A stretch of 64,000 nt of DNA from an uncultured Ignavibacteria bacterium. GTDB lineage: Bacteria; Bacteroidota; Ignavibacteria; Ch128b. Location: assembly GCA_937944105.1 (NCBI GenBank), contig CALDZP010000073.1, forward strand, positions 28,635-92,634, read 5' to 3'. Each line of letters opens with the position of its first letter. Position 1 is the first letter of the stretch. The notes beneath the pieces were generated by a model. That model saw only the letters and a program-made list of their open reading frames with translations. It did not search any database and had not been told where the DNA came from. Positions 14,289 to 24,717 of the stretch are shown one piece after another. A program made the translations under genes and the position numbers.

Positions 14289-14669
14289 TTATTTGATTTC
14301 GACTTTTCCGCCGGCTTCTTCAATTTCTTTTTTGATTTTTTCAGCTTCTTCTTTGCTAACACCTTCTTTCACAGTACTAGGAGCTGATTCAACTAAATCT
14401 TTGGCTTCTTTCAAACCTAAACCAGTGTGAGCACGAACGACTTTTATCACATTAATTTTTTGCGCACCTGCGTCTGTTAAAACTACATTAAATTCTGTTT
14501 TTTCTTCTTGAGCAGGAGCTGCCGCACCTACAGCTGGTGCACCAGCCATAACTACTGGAGCTGCTGCAGTTACTCCAAATTCATCTTCTAAAGCTTTTTT
14601 CAATTCAGCTGCTTCAGTTAAAGTCAATCCTTTAATTTGCTCTACTAAACTTGCTACTTTCTCTGTCAT
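14289..14669 (-). CDS. rplL: 50S ribosomal protein L7/L12
   Basis: Ala-rich hinge and [56 protein letters not shown]. Confidence 0.99.
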   Translation of the reverse strand: MTEKVASLVEQIKGLTLTEAAELKKALEDEFGVTAAAPVVMAGAPAVGAAAPAQEEKTEFNVVLTDAGAQKINVIKVVRAHTGLGLKEAKDLVESAPSTVKEGVSKEEAEKIKKEIEEAGGKVEIK

Positions 14670-14689
14670 TTTTATAACTCCTAAATTTT

Positions 14690-15214
14690 TTAATTACTTT
14701 CATGTTTTTTAATATATGCATCAAGGACACCCACAAGATCACGCATAACGCCACCGATGGCTCCAACAATGCCAGTGATTGGCGACTGGATTCCACTAAT
14801 GATACCTGCAATGATCTCGGGTTTTGATGGTAATGATGCAAGTTCATCTAATTTAGAACCATCGTAAAAAGATGTTTCAATATAACAAGCTTTTAAATCG
14901 AGCTTGTTATATTTTTCCTTAAATTTTTTGATAATCTTTGCTGGAACCACTGGGTCTTCTTTTGGAATTGCAAGACCTGTCATTCCAACAAGAAAATTCT
15001 TCGCTTTTTCAAAACGATTTATTTTATCAATTGCAAGTTTTGTAAGTGTGTTTTTTACAACACGATACTCAACATTTGCTTTCCTGAACTCACGTCGAAG
15101 TTCATTGACTTCTTCAACTGTTATACCTTGGTAATTTACGAGATAAAGACCAGTAGCATCTTTTAATTGTTCGACAACCCTTGCAACGATTTCTGCTTTT
15201 TCAGCTTTGTTCAT
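14690..15214 (-). CDS. rplJ: 50S ribosomal protein L10
   Basis: [44 protein letters not shown]; position upstream of rplL. Confidence 0.97.
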   Translation of the reverse strand: MNKAEKAEIVARVVEQLKDATGLYLVNYQGITVEEVNELRREFRKANVEYRVVKNTLTKLAIDKINRFEKAKNFLVGMTGLAIPKEDPVVPAKIIKKFKEKYNKLDLKACYIETSFYDGSKLDELASLPSKPEIIAGIISGIQSPITGIVGAIGGVMRDLVGVLDAYIKKHESN

Positions 15215-15281
15215 AATTTAACCTATCCTTAATGGATTAACATCATTTTATATAGAAGTTAAGAGTGCGTAATAGTCACAT

Positions 15282-15977
15282 TTATAAATTAGTCAATTCA
15301 CTTCTGTCAATCTTAATACCAGGTCCCATTGTACTGGATAAATAAATAGACTTGACATATTGACCTTTTGCTGAAGCAGGTTTTAATCGAAGAATTGTGC
15401 TCAATAGAGCTTTAAAATTCTCGATTAATTTTTGTGCATCAAATGATGCTTTACCAATTGATGCATGAATTATTCCTGCCTTATCAACCCGGAATTGAAT
15501 TTTTCCTGCTTTCAGTTCTTTAACAACTTTACCTACATCCATAGTAACAGTACCACTTTTCGGATTTGGCATTAAACCTCTGGAACCTAAAATTTTACCC
15601 AATTTTCCAACCTCGGGCATAACATCAGGTGTTGCAACAACGACATCAAAATCTAACCATCCTTCCTGGATTTTTTTGATATATTCATCAAAGCCAACAT
15701 AATCAGCGCCTGCTTCTTTTGCTTCCTCTTCCTTTGGACCACGAGTTAAAACTAAAACTTTTACTTCTTTCCCAGTCCCATGTGGCAAAACTACTGTACC
15801 CCTTACCATTTGGTCAGCATGACGAGGATCAACACCCAATCTTACAGCTACATCGATTGATTCATTAAACTTTGTATTTGCAAGCTCTTTAACAAGAGCC
15901 ACTGCTTCAGAAAGTTTATATTCTTTCTTAGAGTCAACTTTAGAAATATTATTTTTTACTCTTTTACTAACTTTCAT
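15282..15977 (-). CDS. rplA: 50S ribosomal protein L1
   Basis: [26 protein letters not shown]...[14 protein letters not shown]. Confidence 0.99.
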   Translation of the reverse strand: MKVSKRVKNNISKVDSKKEYKLSEAVALVKELANTKFNESIDVAVRLGVDPRHADQMVRGTVVLPHGTGKEVKVLVLTRGPKEEEAKEAGADYVGFDEYIKKIQEGWLDFDVVVATPDVMPEVGKLGKILGSRGLMPNPKSGTVTMDVGKVVKELKAGKIQFRVDKAGIIHASIGKASFDAQKLIENFKALLSTILRLKPASAKGQYVKSIYLSSTMGPGIKIDRSELTNL

Positions 15978-15992
15978 ATCAAACCTATTTTT

Positions 15993-16418
15993 TTATCCTT
16001 CTACTGTAATACCCATACTTCTGGCAGTCCCTTCAATCATACTCATTGCTGCTTCAAGCGAGGCAGCATTCAAGTCGGGCATTTTTAATGTAGCAATTTC
16101 TTTTATCTGTTCTTTAGTAACTTTGCCTACTTTAATTCTATTTGGTTCAGCTGAACCTTTTTCAATTTTAGCTGCTTTCAATAATAAAATTGACGCCGGA
16201 GGAGTCTTTGTTATAAATGTAAAAGATTTATCCGAGTAAACAGTTATAACGACAGGTATAATCAAACCAGCTTGATTTTGAGTTCTTGCATTAAATTGTT
16301 TGCAGAACTCCATTATATTAACACCTTTTTGACCAAGTGCTGGTCCTACTGGTGGAGAAGGGTTTGCCTGTCCTGCCGGAATTTGAAGTTTTATATAACC
16401 TACAATTTTCTTAGCCAT
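15993..16418 (-). CDS. rplK: 50S ribosomal protein L11
   Basis: [38 protein letters not shown]. Confidence 0.99.
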   Translation of the reverse strand: MAKKIVGYIKLQIPAGQANPSPPVGPALGQKGVNIMEFCKQFNARTQNQAGLIIPVVITVYSDKSFTFITKTPPASILLLKAAKIEKGSAEPNRIKVGKVTKEQIKEIATLKMPDLNAASLEAAMSMIEGTARSMGITVEG

Positions 16419-16433
16419 ATTTTTCTCTCAAAT

Positions 16434-16973
16434 TTATTTTTCTAATTCTGCTTGAGTAAAATCAATTTCAACTGGAGTTTTTCGACCAAAAATACTCACC
16501 ATTACTTTCAATTTTAATTTTTCGCTATTAACTTCTTGAATTGTGCCCTTCATTTTTGCAAATGGTCCATTCGTTATAACAATTGGATCACCAACCTTGA
16601 ATGGCGTTTCAATTCGTTCTCCTCTTTCTTCAGCTTTAATTTTACCAATTATTCTTTCAACTTCATCAGGATGCAATGGTTGAGGTCTATTTTTGGTTCC
16701 CAAAAACCCCATAACCGATGGAATACTCAAAATAATATCAATTATTTTTTTATCAAGCTGAGCTTCGATTAAAATATAACCCGGGAAAAAACTTTTTGTT
16801 TTGCTTTTTTTCTTCCCATCCTTTACTTCAAAAACTTTTTCAATTGGAATAAGAATCTGCTTTATATAAGGTTGCAAATTTCTAAACTCAATCTCTTTTT
16901 CAAGAGCTAACTTAACTTTATTCTCATGACCCGAAAATGTTCTTAACACATACCATTGAAAACTCATCTTCAA
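16434..16973 (-). CDS. nusG: Transcription termination/antitermination protein NusG
   Basis: WYVLRTFSGHENKVK...KVGDPIVITNGPFAKMKGTIQEVN (KOW). Confidence 0.98.
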   Translation of the reverse strand: MKMSFQWYVLRTFSGHENKVKLALEKEIEFRNLQPYIKQILIPIEKVFEVKDGKKKSKTKSFFPGYILIEAQLDKKIIDIILSIPSVMGFLGTKNRPQPLHPDEVERIIGKIKAEERGERIETPFKVGDPIVITNGPFAKMKGTIQEVNSEKLKLKVMVSIFGRKTPVEIDFTQAELEK

Positions 16974-17152
16974 AAAATTCCTTTGATTATATTACTTAAA
17001 ATCTGATCAATAATGTAAACAAACATAGCAAGAATTAAACATGTAATAATAACAAGCTGAGTTGATCCCTTCAGTTCTTCTTGAGTTGGCCAGGTAACTT
17101 TTTTCATTTCTCTGACCACATCATTCACATAATTTATAATTTTTTCTTTCAT
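16970..17152 (-). CDS. secE: Preprotein translocase subunit SecE
   Basis: MKEKIINYVNDVVREMKKVTWPTQEELKGST; the ORF track start at 17230 reads through tRNA-Trp and is not real. Confidence 0.95.
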   Translation of the reverse strand: MKEKIINYVNDVVREMKKVTWPTQEELKGSTQLVIITCLILAMFVYIIDQILSNIIKGIF

Positions 17153-17172
17153 ATAGATAACTCCTGTATCTG

Positions 17173-17245
17173 CACGTCTGGAGGGACTCGAACCCCCAAC
17201 CTGCGGTTTTGGAGACCGCTGCTCTACCAATTGAGCTACAGACGT
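17173..17245 (-). tRNA. tRNA-Trp (CCA)
   Basis: Cloverleaf read by hand; anticodon loop CTCCAAA, T-loop GTTCGAGTC, acceptor ACGTCTG/CAGACGT. Confidence 0.95.
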
Positions 17246-17249
17246 AAAT

Positions 17250-17399
17250 TTATTTAGTCTCTTTATGAATTGTGTGTTTGTTACACCACTTACAATATTT
17301 CTTGTACTCTACTCTTCCTGAATGGAGCTTTTTATTTTTTGTAGTTGTGTAATTTCTCCTTTTACACTCTGTACATTCTAATGTTATAATGTCTCTCAT
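17250..17399 (-). CDS. rpmG: 50S ribosomal protein L33
   Basis: [49 protein letters not shown]; upstream part of the track ORF is read-through of tRNA-Thr. Confidence 0.96.
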   Translation of the reverse strand: MRDIITLECTECKRRNYTTTKNKKLHSGRVEYKKYCKWCNKHTIHKETK

Positions 17400-17419
17400 G
17401 TTAATTTCTCTTTTTTTTG

Positions 17420-17492
<73 letters not shown>

Positions 17493-17514
17493 TTATTTCA
17501 AATTTTCAAATAAA

Positions 17515-17537
17515 AAATTTCCCAAAAAGGGAAATTT
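17515..17537 (-). terminator. Intrinsic-terminator-like hairpin upstream of tRNA-Thr
   Basis: AAATTTCCC-AAAAA-GGGAAATTT with T-rich tail on the minus strand. Confidence 0.45.
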
Positions 17538-17892
17538 TACTTATCAAAATTTATACCTAATTAAAATAACTTAAATATCTCTGTAATCTAACAACACAAT
17601 CTTAATTACAATCAAAAATCCACAGCAAACAAAACTTAACAAAATAATTGCACAAAATAAGTTAATCCAAACCTAACATTTTTGATAATTTCTTTATGAT
17701 TTAAAACTTTTCTTTTTTTACTACTTACTATTCACCACCAATAATGTACCCTTCACAATGTAAAAGAACCTGAAGATGATATTTTTTTGTATATCAAATT
17801 TTTAGATTCTGATTAAATTCTATTCCAAAATTCTCTTTTGATTCTATATATATGTAAAAAGATTTTCAAAATTTAATGCAAAAAGTTTTTTG

Positions 17893-17965
17893 AGCGGGAG
17901 ACGGGACTCGAACCCGCGACCAACAGCTTGGAAGGCTGTGACTCTACCAACTGAGTTACTCCCGC
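17893..17965 (-). tRNA. tRNA-Gly (TCC)
   Basis: Cloverleaf; anticodon loop CTTCCAA, acceptor GCGGGAG/CTCCCGC. Confidence 0.95.
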
Positions 17966-18007
17966 CTATATAAAATCAGGCACAAATTTTTAATGAACAT
18001 CTTTTCG

Positions 18008-18091
18008 TGGGTGGCGAGGGATTCGAACCCCCTAAGGCGTATGCCAACGGATTTACAGTCCGCCCCGGCTCTCCAACTCCGGCGTCCACCC
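18008..18091 (-). tRNA. tRNA-Tyr (GTA)
   Basis: Class II tRNA with long variable arm; anticodon stem-loop CGGACTGTAAATCCG. Confidence 0.94.
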
Positions 18092-18493
18092 AATTTATCT
18101 TTTAATTTTAGCTTACAATAATATTAATCTTATTTTAAAGATGCAACTATTTAAATTAACTTGTGACATTTTTGAATCGAGTTTATCTTAACCCATATCC
18201 TTCAAATAAGGAATTTTATTTCTTTTAAGTTATTTCTTCTCATGTGAACATTATTAGAGGTAATTAATATAATTTTAATAATAGAGAAAACGCACTAAAT
18301 CCCAATCTATACGAATAATCAACTTTTAGATTATAAATTTTCAAGATTAGTTTTAAACATTAGATGATAATTCAATTAATTAAAAATATAAACCAATTAA
18401 AATATTAGAAAAAAATTAAATGATAAATAAAAAAGCTTTTATTAATATCCCAATTATATTTGTCCTAACAAAAAAATTTAAATTTTTATAATT

Positions 18494-18646
18494 TCATTTA
18501 AAAAGTCGATTTAAAATTTTTCCAAAGACTCTGCCAGTTATTCGTCTTCCAATTCGTTGTTTTATTTTTCCTTTTTGTACAGCATTAATATCGCCTAATA
18601 TTCGCGCTAAAAAATATAGTATAGTTCTAATTTTATTTATACTCAT
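18494..18646 (-). CDS. Small basic protein (50 aa), not in ORF track
   Basis: MSINKIRTILYFLARILGDINAVQKGKIKQRIGRRITGRVFGKILNRLFK; hydrophobic N-term then GD-INAVxKGKxxxRIGRR pattern. Confidence 0.65.
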   Translation of the reverse strand: MSINKIRTILYFLARILGDINAVQKGKIKQRIGRRITGRVFGKILNRLFK

Positions 18647-18719
18647 AAATTAATTTCTTTTTCTTAAACTTATCAAATTATCTTTTTATAATCGATGTTG
18701 ATTTATTAAAATAAAAAAA

Positions 18720-18746
18720 GTCACTCTTTGATATTATAAGAGTGAC
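18720..18746 (-). terminator. Intrinsic terminator of the outer-membrane receptor gene
   Basis: GTCACTCTT-N9-AAGAGTGAC followed by T-run on minus strand. Confidence 0.75.
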
Positions 18747-18790
18747 ATTCGTTTGAATTTTTCACCTTTCTTCATTAAAAAATCAAGTAG

Positions 18791-21301
18791 TTAAAACATT
18801 TCTTGTTCAATTTCGTCAGGATTCAATCTTTCTCGTTTGTTTTGATAGTTGTTAAACTTATAACTTATGCCAATATATAAAACTCTTGAATCCATCTTTC
18901 GATCAAAAATCGAATTGAATCCTTCACCATTTACTTCACCTTTAAATTTTCTGGTATTAAATACATCGCTTAATCTTAAATTAACAGATAATTTATCCCC
19001 ATAGAAATCTTTTCTTAATCCTAAATCCAAACCATACATTTCGTAAATTTTTCCTTGTGCGATTGCCTGAGTTCCATATCTTCCACTACCACCAAATCCC
19101 ATTCCTCCACTCATCATAATTGTAGGAGAGTTATAATTAAACACAACTTGTAATTGGGTTTTGTCCCAAAATGTAAATGAAGACATTATTCTTGAAGTCC
19201 AGCTTGTTCCATCTTGATTAACATTCACAATTCCTTGACCATTCAATTTAATTCTAAAGTACGAGAAATTTGCAACAAGTCGCCACCATTTAGTAACTGG
19301 TTGAGTCCAAATAAATTCTACACCGTAATTTTCTCCTTTTGCAACATTATCAAATGTTGAATATAAAACACCATTGGACTGTAAAGTACTTACTGTTGAA
19401 ATTATTCCACTTGTTGTTCTATAAAAAACACTTGTATTCATAAAGATGAATCCCAATGCATTATTCAAATTCAGTTCGAAAGAATTTGTATACTGAGGTT
19501 TTAAGTAGGGATTCCCAGCAAAAACATTTAATGAATCCGCATAATCAACAACTGGGTTTATCTGTCTGTTATTTGGGCGATCAACTCGTCTACTATAACT
19601 TAATTGAACCTCATTCATTGGTAAAAATTCATAAGAAATATGAATAGATGGATATATGGAACTATAATCATTTCTAAACGATTCATTTGAAAGAGGTAAA
19701 TGTGATTTTGTTAATACTTTTTCACCTCTTAAACCGAATTGATACTTAATGCCATGAATAGAATGAGAAACTATTCCATAAACTGCGTGTATTTGTTCGC
19801 TATAATCGAAATAATTTTTAAGTGAAAAATTTTCAACAAATAGATTATTTGAATAATCATAATTAAAATAATCACTATGAGTATTTATTTTTCTTATAGT
19901 GGATTGAAAACCTGCTTCGATTCTAATGCCATTTGAAAAAGGATGAATATAATTCGATTGCAAAATGTACATTTGATTTTTACCAATACCGCTGAGTCTT
20001 CTTAAAGATTGTGTTTGTGAATTTGATGGCAAATATATTGAGTTTAACTGTTCAGCATCTTCCAATCGATCCATTTTAAAATCAGAAAAGAGAAAATCAG
20101 CAGTATACTCCCTTCCTTTCTGTTCAAAAGTTTTTTTATAACCAAATGTAAAATTGAGTGATTTAAAGGTTCTATCTCCCGTATTTGAACGATTATTCTT
20201 ACTACTTAATTGATCGTTAGAATTATAAAATAAATCCTGATTTGAAAAATTGTTAGCAAACGAGTTATTTCTATATTTCAATGAAGTACTTAAGGAATTA
20301 AAGTCATTAATGTTGTAATCAGCTCCTAATGTAAAATTATTTGAGGTCATTTTATTAAAGCCAAATTGAGTTTGATTAAGAACTTGTGATGAGTTTTGAA
20401 TCATCGATATGCGGTTGTTTGAACCGTATGAGTTAAACTTATTTATTCTTCCATCATAACCAGTATATAAATTGAACCCATCTAAACGGTAATTAAAATT
20501 AAATGAAGTACTATACTTATCACCTGTACCAGCATTTAAAGTTACTATTCCATTAATTCCAGCTTCTTTTCTTTTCTTAAGAACTATGTTAATAATTCCA
20601 GCAGTACCTTCGGGATCATATCTTACAGATGGATTTGTTATTAATTCGATCTGTTCAATTTGACTTGCAGGAATCTGAGTAAGGATATCGTAATTACTTA
20701 ATCCTTCCATATTGGTTGGTTTTCCATCGATCAATAAACGTATGTTTGTGCTTCCCCTTAAAGCAACATTACCATCGGCATCTACTGTTACTGATGGTAG
20801 GTTTTGCATAACATCTAATGCAGAGCCTCCTACATTAGTCAAATCTTTTTCAACATTGATTACTTTTTTATCAAGATTATTTATTATTAATTCTTTTTCT
20901 CCTTGCACAACAACTTCACCAAGTTTAAAGACTGCTGGAGTTAATTTAATTGTTCCCAAATCAATCTCTTGATTTCTTGGTGTAACAAATAAAGAATCAA
21001 TTACTTTTGTTTCAAATCCTATAAAACTAATCTTTAAAAAGTATCTGCCAGCATTTACATTATCAAACAAAAATTTTCCTTGAGAATTAGATATCGTACC
21101 TGTAACCATTGATGAATCTCTAAAACGATATAAAACAATATTACCATATTCGATTGGTTTTCCAGATTGAATATCAATTAAGGTTCCAGTAATCTTGCCA
21201 GAAAATTGAAGATTATACAATCTCATTCTTCCTTGATCCTGAGCAATAATTATATTTGTTATAAAAATGTAAAAAACAAACGCAACAAAAATATTTTTCA
21301 T
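18791..21301 (-). CDS. Outer-membrane beta-barrel/TonB-dependent-receptor-like protein with N-terminal carboxypeptidase-regulatory-like domain
   Basis: GTLIDIQSGKPIEYGNIVLYR..., plug VMQNLPSVTVDADGNVALRGSTNIRLLIDGKP, C-terminal barrel. Confidence 0.85.
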   Translation of the reverse strand: MKNIFVAFVFYIFITNIIIAQDQGRMRLYNLQFSGKITGTLIDIQSGKPIEYGNIVLYRFRDSSMVTGTISNSQGKFLFDNVNAGRYFLKISFIGFETKVIDSLFVTPRNQEIDLGTIKLTPAVFKLGEVVVQGEKELIINNLDKKVINVEKDLTNVGGSALDVMQNLPSVTVDADGNVALRGSTNIRLLIDGKPTNMEGLSNYDILTQIPASQIEQIELITNPSVRYDPEGTAGIINIVLKKRKEAGINGIVTLNAGTGDKYSTSFNFNYRLDGFNLYTGYDGRINKFNSYGSNNRISMIQNSSQVLNQTQFGFNKMTSNNFTLGADYNINDFNSLSTSLKYRNNSFANNFSNQDLFYNSNDQLSSKNNRSNTGDRTFKSLNFTFGYKKTFEQKGREYTADFLFSDFKMDRLEDAEQLNSIYLPSNSQTQSLRRLSGIGKNQMYILQSNYIHPFSNGIRIEAGFQSTIRKINTHSDYFNYDYSNNLFVENFSLKNYFDYSEQIHAVYGIVSHSIHGIKYQFGLRGEKVLTKSHLPLSNESFRNDYSSIYPSIHISYEFLPMNEVQLSYSRRVDRPNNRQINPVVDYADSLNVFAGNPYLKPQYTNSFELNLNNALGFIFMNTSVFYRTTSGIISTVSTLQSNGVLYSTFDNVAKGENYGVEFIWTQPVTKWWRLVANFSYFRIKLNGQGIVNVNQDGTSWTSRIMSSFTFWDKTQLQVVFNYNSPTIMMSGGMGFGGSGRYGTQAIAQGKIYEMYGLDLGLRKDFYGDKLSVNLRLSDVFNTRKFKGEVNGEGFNSIFDRKMDSRVLYIGISYKFNNYQNKRERLNPDEIEQEMF

Positions 21302-21410
21302 AAATCTCCTTTAATTTTATTCTTTTGACAATAAAATTTGTTTTTTAGTTTAAACAAAAAAGTGATATATAAAATTCAAATTAAAAGTTATTGTAATAGG
21401 AAAAGGCATA

Positions 21411-22031
21411 ATGCAAAAAAAATTTATATTTATATCGCTTTTAAGTATTTTTTGTTTCTTATTAAACAATTGCTCAACTATAAAAAATTCTATTCAACTC
21501 GTTGAACTTCAACAACTTGATTCGACAATAATTATTGATGTCCGTTATGCAACTAAAAATAACTTCACGGGAGAAATTCTTTACCCAACATCAAAAATCT
21601 ATCTAATTGATAAAGTTGCTTTTCAGATTGTGAAGGTTAATCAATATTTAAAGGATCATTATGGATTGCGTTTAAAAATTTTTGATGGTTATAGACCATT
21701 ATCGGTTCAAAAGAAAATGTGGAGTATAATTCCCGACGAACGATATGTAGCAAACCCGAAAAAAGGTTCAAGGCATAATAGAGGTTGTGCTGTTGATTTG
21801 ACATTAATTGATTCAACAGGAAATGAACTTGATATGGGAACAAAGTATGATGATTTTTCAGAGAAATCTCACATTGACTTTTACGATTTACCTGATCATG
21901 TTATAAAAAACCGAAGGTTATTGTTAGAAACCATGACTAAATTTGGATTCACTCCACTTCAGACGGAATGGTGGCATTTTGATTATAAAGATTGGGAACG
22001 ATACCCAATTTTAGATATCGAAATCAAATAG
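21411..22031 (+). CDS. D-alanyl-D-alanine dipeptidase-like (VanX/DdpX, M15 family), putative lipoprotein
   Basis: IIDVRYATKNNFTGE..., SRHNRGCAVDLTL, TEWWHFDY motifs; lipobox-like LLNNC. Confidence 0.88.
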   Translation: MQKKFIFISLLSIFCFLLNNCSTIKNSIQLVELQQLDSTIIIDVRYATKNNFTGEILYPTSKIYLIDKVAFQIVKVNQYLKDHYGLRLKIFDGYRPLSVQKKMWSIIPDERYVANPKKGSRHNRGCAVDLTLIDSTGNELDMGTKYDDFSEKSHIDFYDLPDHVIKNRRLLLETMTKFGFTPLQTEWWHFDYKDWERYPILDIEIK

Positions 22032-22106
22032 TCACTACAAAATTGAATTAATTTTACATTTCTCATCTTTTTAAGCAAATAAAAATAGAATGTAAAATAA
22101 TATTAC

Positions 22107-22156
22107 TTGACAAATATATTTTTTTTAACTAAGTTAAATCAGATAAATTTATCTGA
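22107..22156 (+). promoter_or_regulatory. Two abutting dyads upstream of the nos genes (putative operator/promoter)
   Basis: TTGACA at 22107; TTTAACT-A-AGTTAAA at 22124-22138; perfect palindrome TCAGATAAATTTATCTGA at 22139-22156. Confidence 0.5.
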
Positions 22157-22225
22157 ATTAAGATGAATTTTTTAATAAATTTTTATCACGCAATAAAATC
22201 TTAAATAAATCAGGAGTAATTAAAA

Positions 22226-22693
22226 ATGTTAAATCACTTAAAAATTGTTTTGATAGTTTCAATCAGTTTAATTCTTATTTCTTGTGGTTCTGAGAAAAAG
22301 GAAGAGACTCCACAAAACCAAAGTTCTGCTGAAGTAGGAGCAGATTTAACAGAATTCGAATTTGAAAATGGAATTGGTCCAATCAAGGAGAAGCTCGAAT
22401 TAGGTCCAATTGATCCTAAACTAGTGAAAAAAGGGGAAGAGATCTGGAATCAAAAATGCATTGCATGCCATAAATTAGATGAACGCTATGTTGGTCCAGC
22501 TCAGCGAGATGTTATTAAAAGAAGAACTCCAGAATTTATAATGAATATGATGTTAAATCCTGAAGAAATGCAAAAACGCCACCCTGTAGTAAAACAACTT
22601 CTTGCTGAGTATATGACGCCAATGACAAACCAGAATTTAACAATTGATGATGCAAGAGCAGTACTCGAATTCTTAAGGGAAGTCGGAAAATAA
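22226..22693 (+). CDS. c-type cytochrome lipoprotein
   Basis: Lipobox LISC; heme motif CIACH; immediately upstream of nosZ. Confidence 0.88.
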   Translation: MLNHLKIVLIVSISLILISCGSEKKEETPQNQSSAEVGADLTEFEFENGIGPIKEKLELGPIDPKLVKKGEEIWNQKCIACHKLDERYVGPAQRDVIKRRTPEFIMNMMLNPEEMQKRHPVVKQLLAEYMTPMTNQNLTIDDARAVLEFLREVGK

Positions 22694-22732
22694 AAATAAA
22701 CAAAAACTAAAAATTAATTGGAGGACTGATAT

Positions 22733-24700
22733 ATGTCAAACGCGCTTTCAAAAAAGCTGATATTAATCAGCGTAACCATTCTTTCTTTCATTGTAATTTA
22801 CCTTGGGTGTAAATCATCCAAAGATGCTGTAAGTGGAGATGTCGCACAAGCAGTTTATGTAGCTCCTGGAAGCTATGATGAATTTTATCTTTTTACTTCT
22901 GGTGGATTTAATGGTCAAGTTGGTGTCTATGGATTACCATCAGGAAGACATTTTAAGACAATTTCTGTATTCTCACAAAATCCCGAAACCGGTTATGGAT
23001 ACAGTGAAGAGACAAAACCAATGTTAATGACTTCATATGGATTTATTCCTTGGGATGATTCTCATCACCCGGTATTTTCCATGACCGACGGTGTTCCTGA
23101 TGGTAGATTTTTATTTATTAATGCTAATAATACGCCGAGAGTTGCTAAAATTGATTTAAGAACTTTTGAAACAACTGAAATCGTTGAAATTCCAAATTCA
23201 GCAGGCAATCATGCTTCTCCATTCGTTACTGAAAATACTGAGTATATTGTTGCATCAACAAGATTTAGTGTTCCTATTCCCAATGCCGATGTTCCTATAT
23301 CGACTTATAAAGAAAACTTTAAAGGTACTATCTCCTTTATAGCTTTTGATAATAAAACCGAAAGAATGAATTTAGCATTTCAAATCATAGTACCTGGTTA
23401 TAATTATGATTTAGCTCGTGCTGGAAAGGGTCCATCTAAAGACTGGGCATTTTTTACTTCTTATAATACCGAGCAAGCAAATACATTACTCGAAATAGAA
23501 GCATCAAAAAATGATAAAGACTTTATTGCAGCGGTTAATTGGAGACTGGCAGAAAAATATGTGAAAGAAGGCAAAGCAAAAAAAATGAGTGCTGAGTATT
23601 ATCATAATTATTATGACGAGAAAAAACATAAAGCTACAAATGAAGTAAAAAAAGATGTTTTAGTTCTCGATCCTAAGGATTGCCCTGGAATGATTTATTA
23701 TTTACCAACACCCAAATCTCCACATGGTGTTGATGTTGATCCCACAGGCGAATATATCGTTGCAGGGGGGAAGCTTGCAACAGTTATACCAGTTCATTCT
23801 TTCTCCAAAATGTTAAAAGCTATCGAAGAAAAGCAATTTGATGGTGAAGTTGATGGAATACCAATTTTAAAATATGATGCTATTGTCGCTGGTGAAGTTA
23901 AAAACCCAGGTCTTGGGCCACTTCATACTGAATTTGATGGAAAGGGCTATGCTTATACATCGCACTTTGTATCTTCGGAGATTGTAAAATGGAAACTTGG
24001 AACATGGGAAATTGTTGATCGGATACCAGCTTATTATTCAATTGGTCACCTTTGTATTCCAGGAGGTGATAGCAAAAAGCCATGGGGTAAGTATGTTGTC
24101 GCTTTGAATAAAATTACCAAAGATAGATATCTACCTACTGGACCAGAACTTACTCAATCTGCTCAATTGATTGATATTTCCGGTGATAAAATGAAATTGT
24201 TACTCGACTTTCCAACTGTCGGCGAACCTCACTATGCCCAGGCTATTCCGTCAGAGATTTTAATGAAAAATAGTGCTAGAATTTATCGTATTGAAGATAA
24301 TCAACACCCATACGTAACAAAGAGCGAAAAAGATGCAAAAGTTGTAAGAGAAGGAAATAATGTCCATGTTTATATGAGTGCAATTAGAAGTCATTTTGCT
24401 CCTGATAACATTGAAGGGATTAAAGTTGGTGATAATGTTTATTTCCATGTAACAAATCTTGAACAAGATTGGGATATACCACACGGTTTTACAATAAAAG
24501 GCTTGAACAACGCAGAAATTTTAATAATGCCAGGACAAACAAGGACCATTCTATGGCAACCAAAGAAACCTGGAATTTATCCATTTTATTGTACAGATTT
24601 TTGTTCTGCATTACATCAAGAAATGCAAGGTTATGTTAGAGTTTCGCCTGCTAATTCCACTGTAGCTTTAAGTTATTACACAGGAACACCGAAAAAATAG
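22733..24700 (+). CDS. nosZ: Nitrous-oxide reductase, Sec-dependent clade II type
   Basis: VAPGSYDEFYLFTSGGFNGQVGVYGLPSGRHFKTI; C-terminal CuA motif FYCTDFCSALHQEMQGYVRV; Sec/lipoprotein-like leader, no Tat RR. Confidence 0.95.
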   Translation: MSNALSKKLILISVTILSFIVIYLGCKSSKDAVSGDVAQAVYVAPGSYDEFYLFTSGGFNGQVGVYGLPSGRHFKTISVFSQNPETGYGYSEETKPMLMTSYGFIPWDDSHHPVFSMTDGVPDGRFLFINANNTPRVAKIDLRTFETTEIVEIPNSAGNHASPFVTENTEYIVASTRFSVPIPNADVPISTYKENFKGTISFIAFDNKTERMNLAFQIIVPGYNYDLARAGKGPSKDWAFFTSYNTEQANTLLEIEASKNDKDFIAAVNWRLAEKYVKEGKAKKMSAEYYHNYYDEKKHKATNEVKKDVLVLDPKDCPGMIYYLPTPKSPHGVDVDPTGEYIVAGGKLATVIPVHSFSKMLKAIEEKQFDGEVDGIPILKYDAIVAGEVKNPGLGPLHTEFDGKGYAYTSHFVSSEIVKWKLGTWEIVDRIPAYYSIGHLCIPGGDSKKPWGKYVVALNKITKDRYLPTGPELTQSAQLIDISGDKMKLLLDFPTVGEPHYAQAIPSEILMKNSARIYRIEDNQHPYVTKSEKDAKVVREGNNVHVYMSAIRSHFAPDNIEGIKVGDNVYFHVTNLEQDWDIPHGFTIKGLNNAEILIMPGQTRTILWQPKKPGIYPFYCTDFCSALHQEMQGYVRVSPANSTVALSYYTGTPKK

Positions 24701-24717
24701 ATGCGTGAGTTTCTCGT

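Noticed and set aside
17153-17230. N-terminal extension of the SecE ORF (MVEQRSPKPQVGGSSPSRRADTGVIY)
   Set aside because: Translation of tRNA-Trp; classic read-through artefact. The same applies to [20 protein letters not shown] upstream of L33 (tRNA-Thr)
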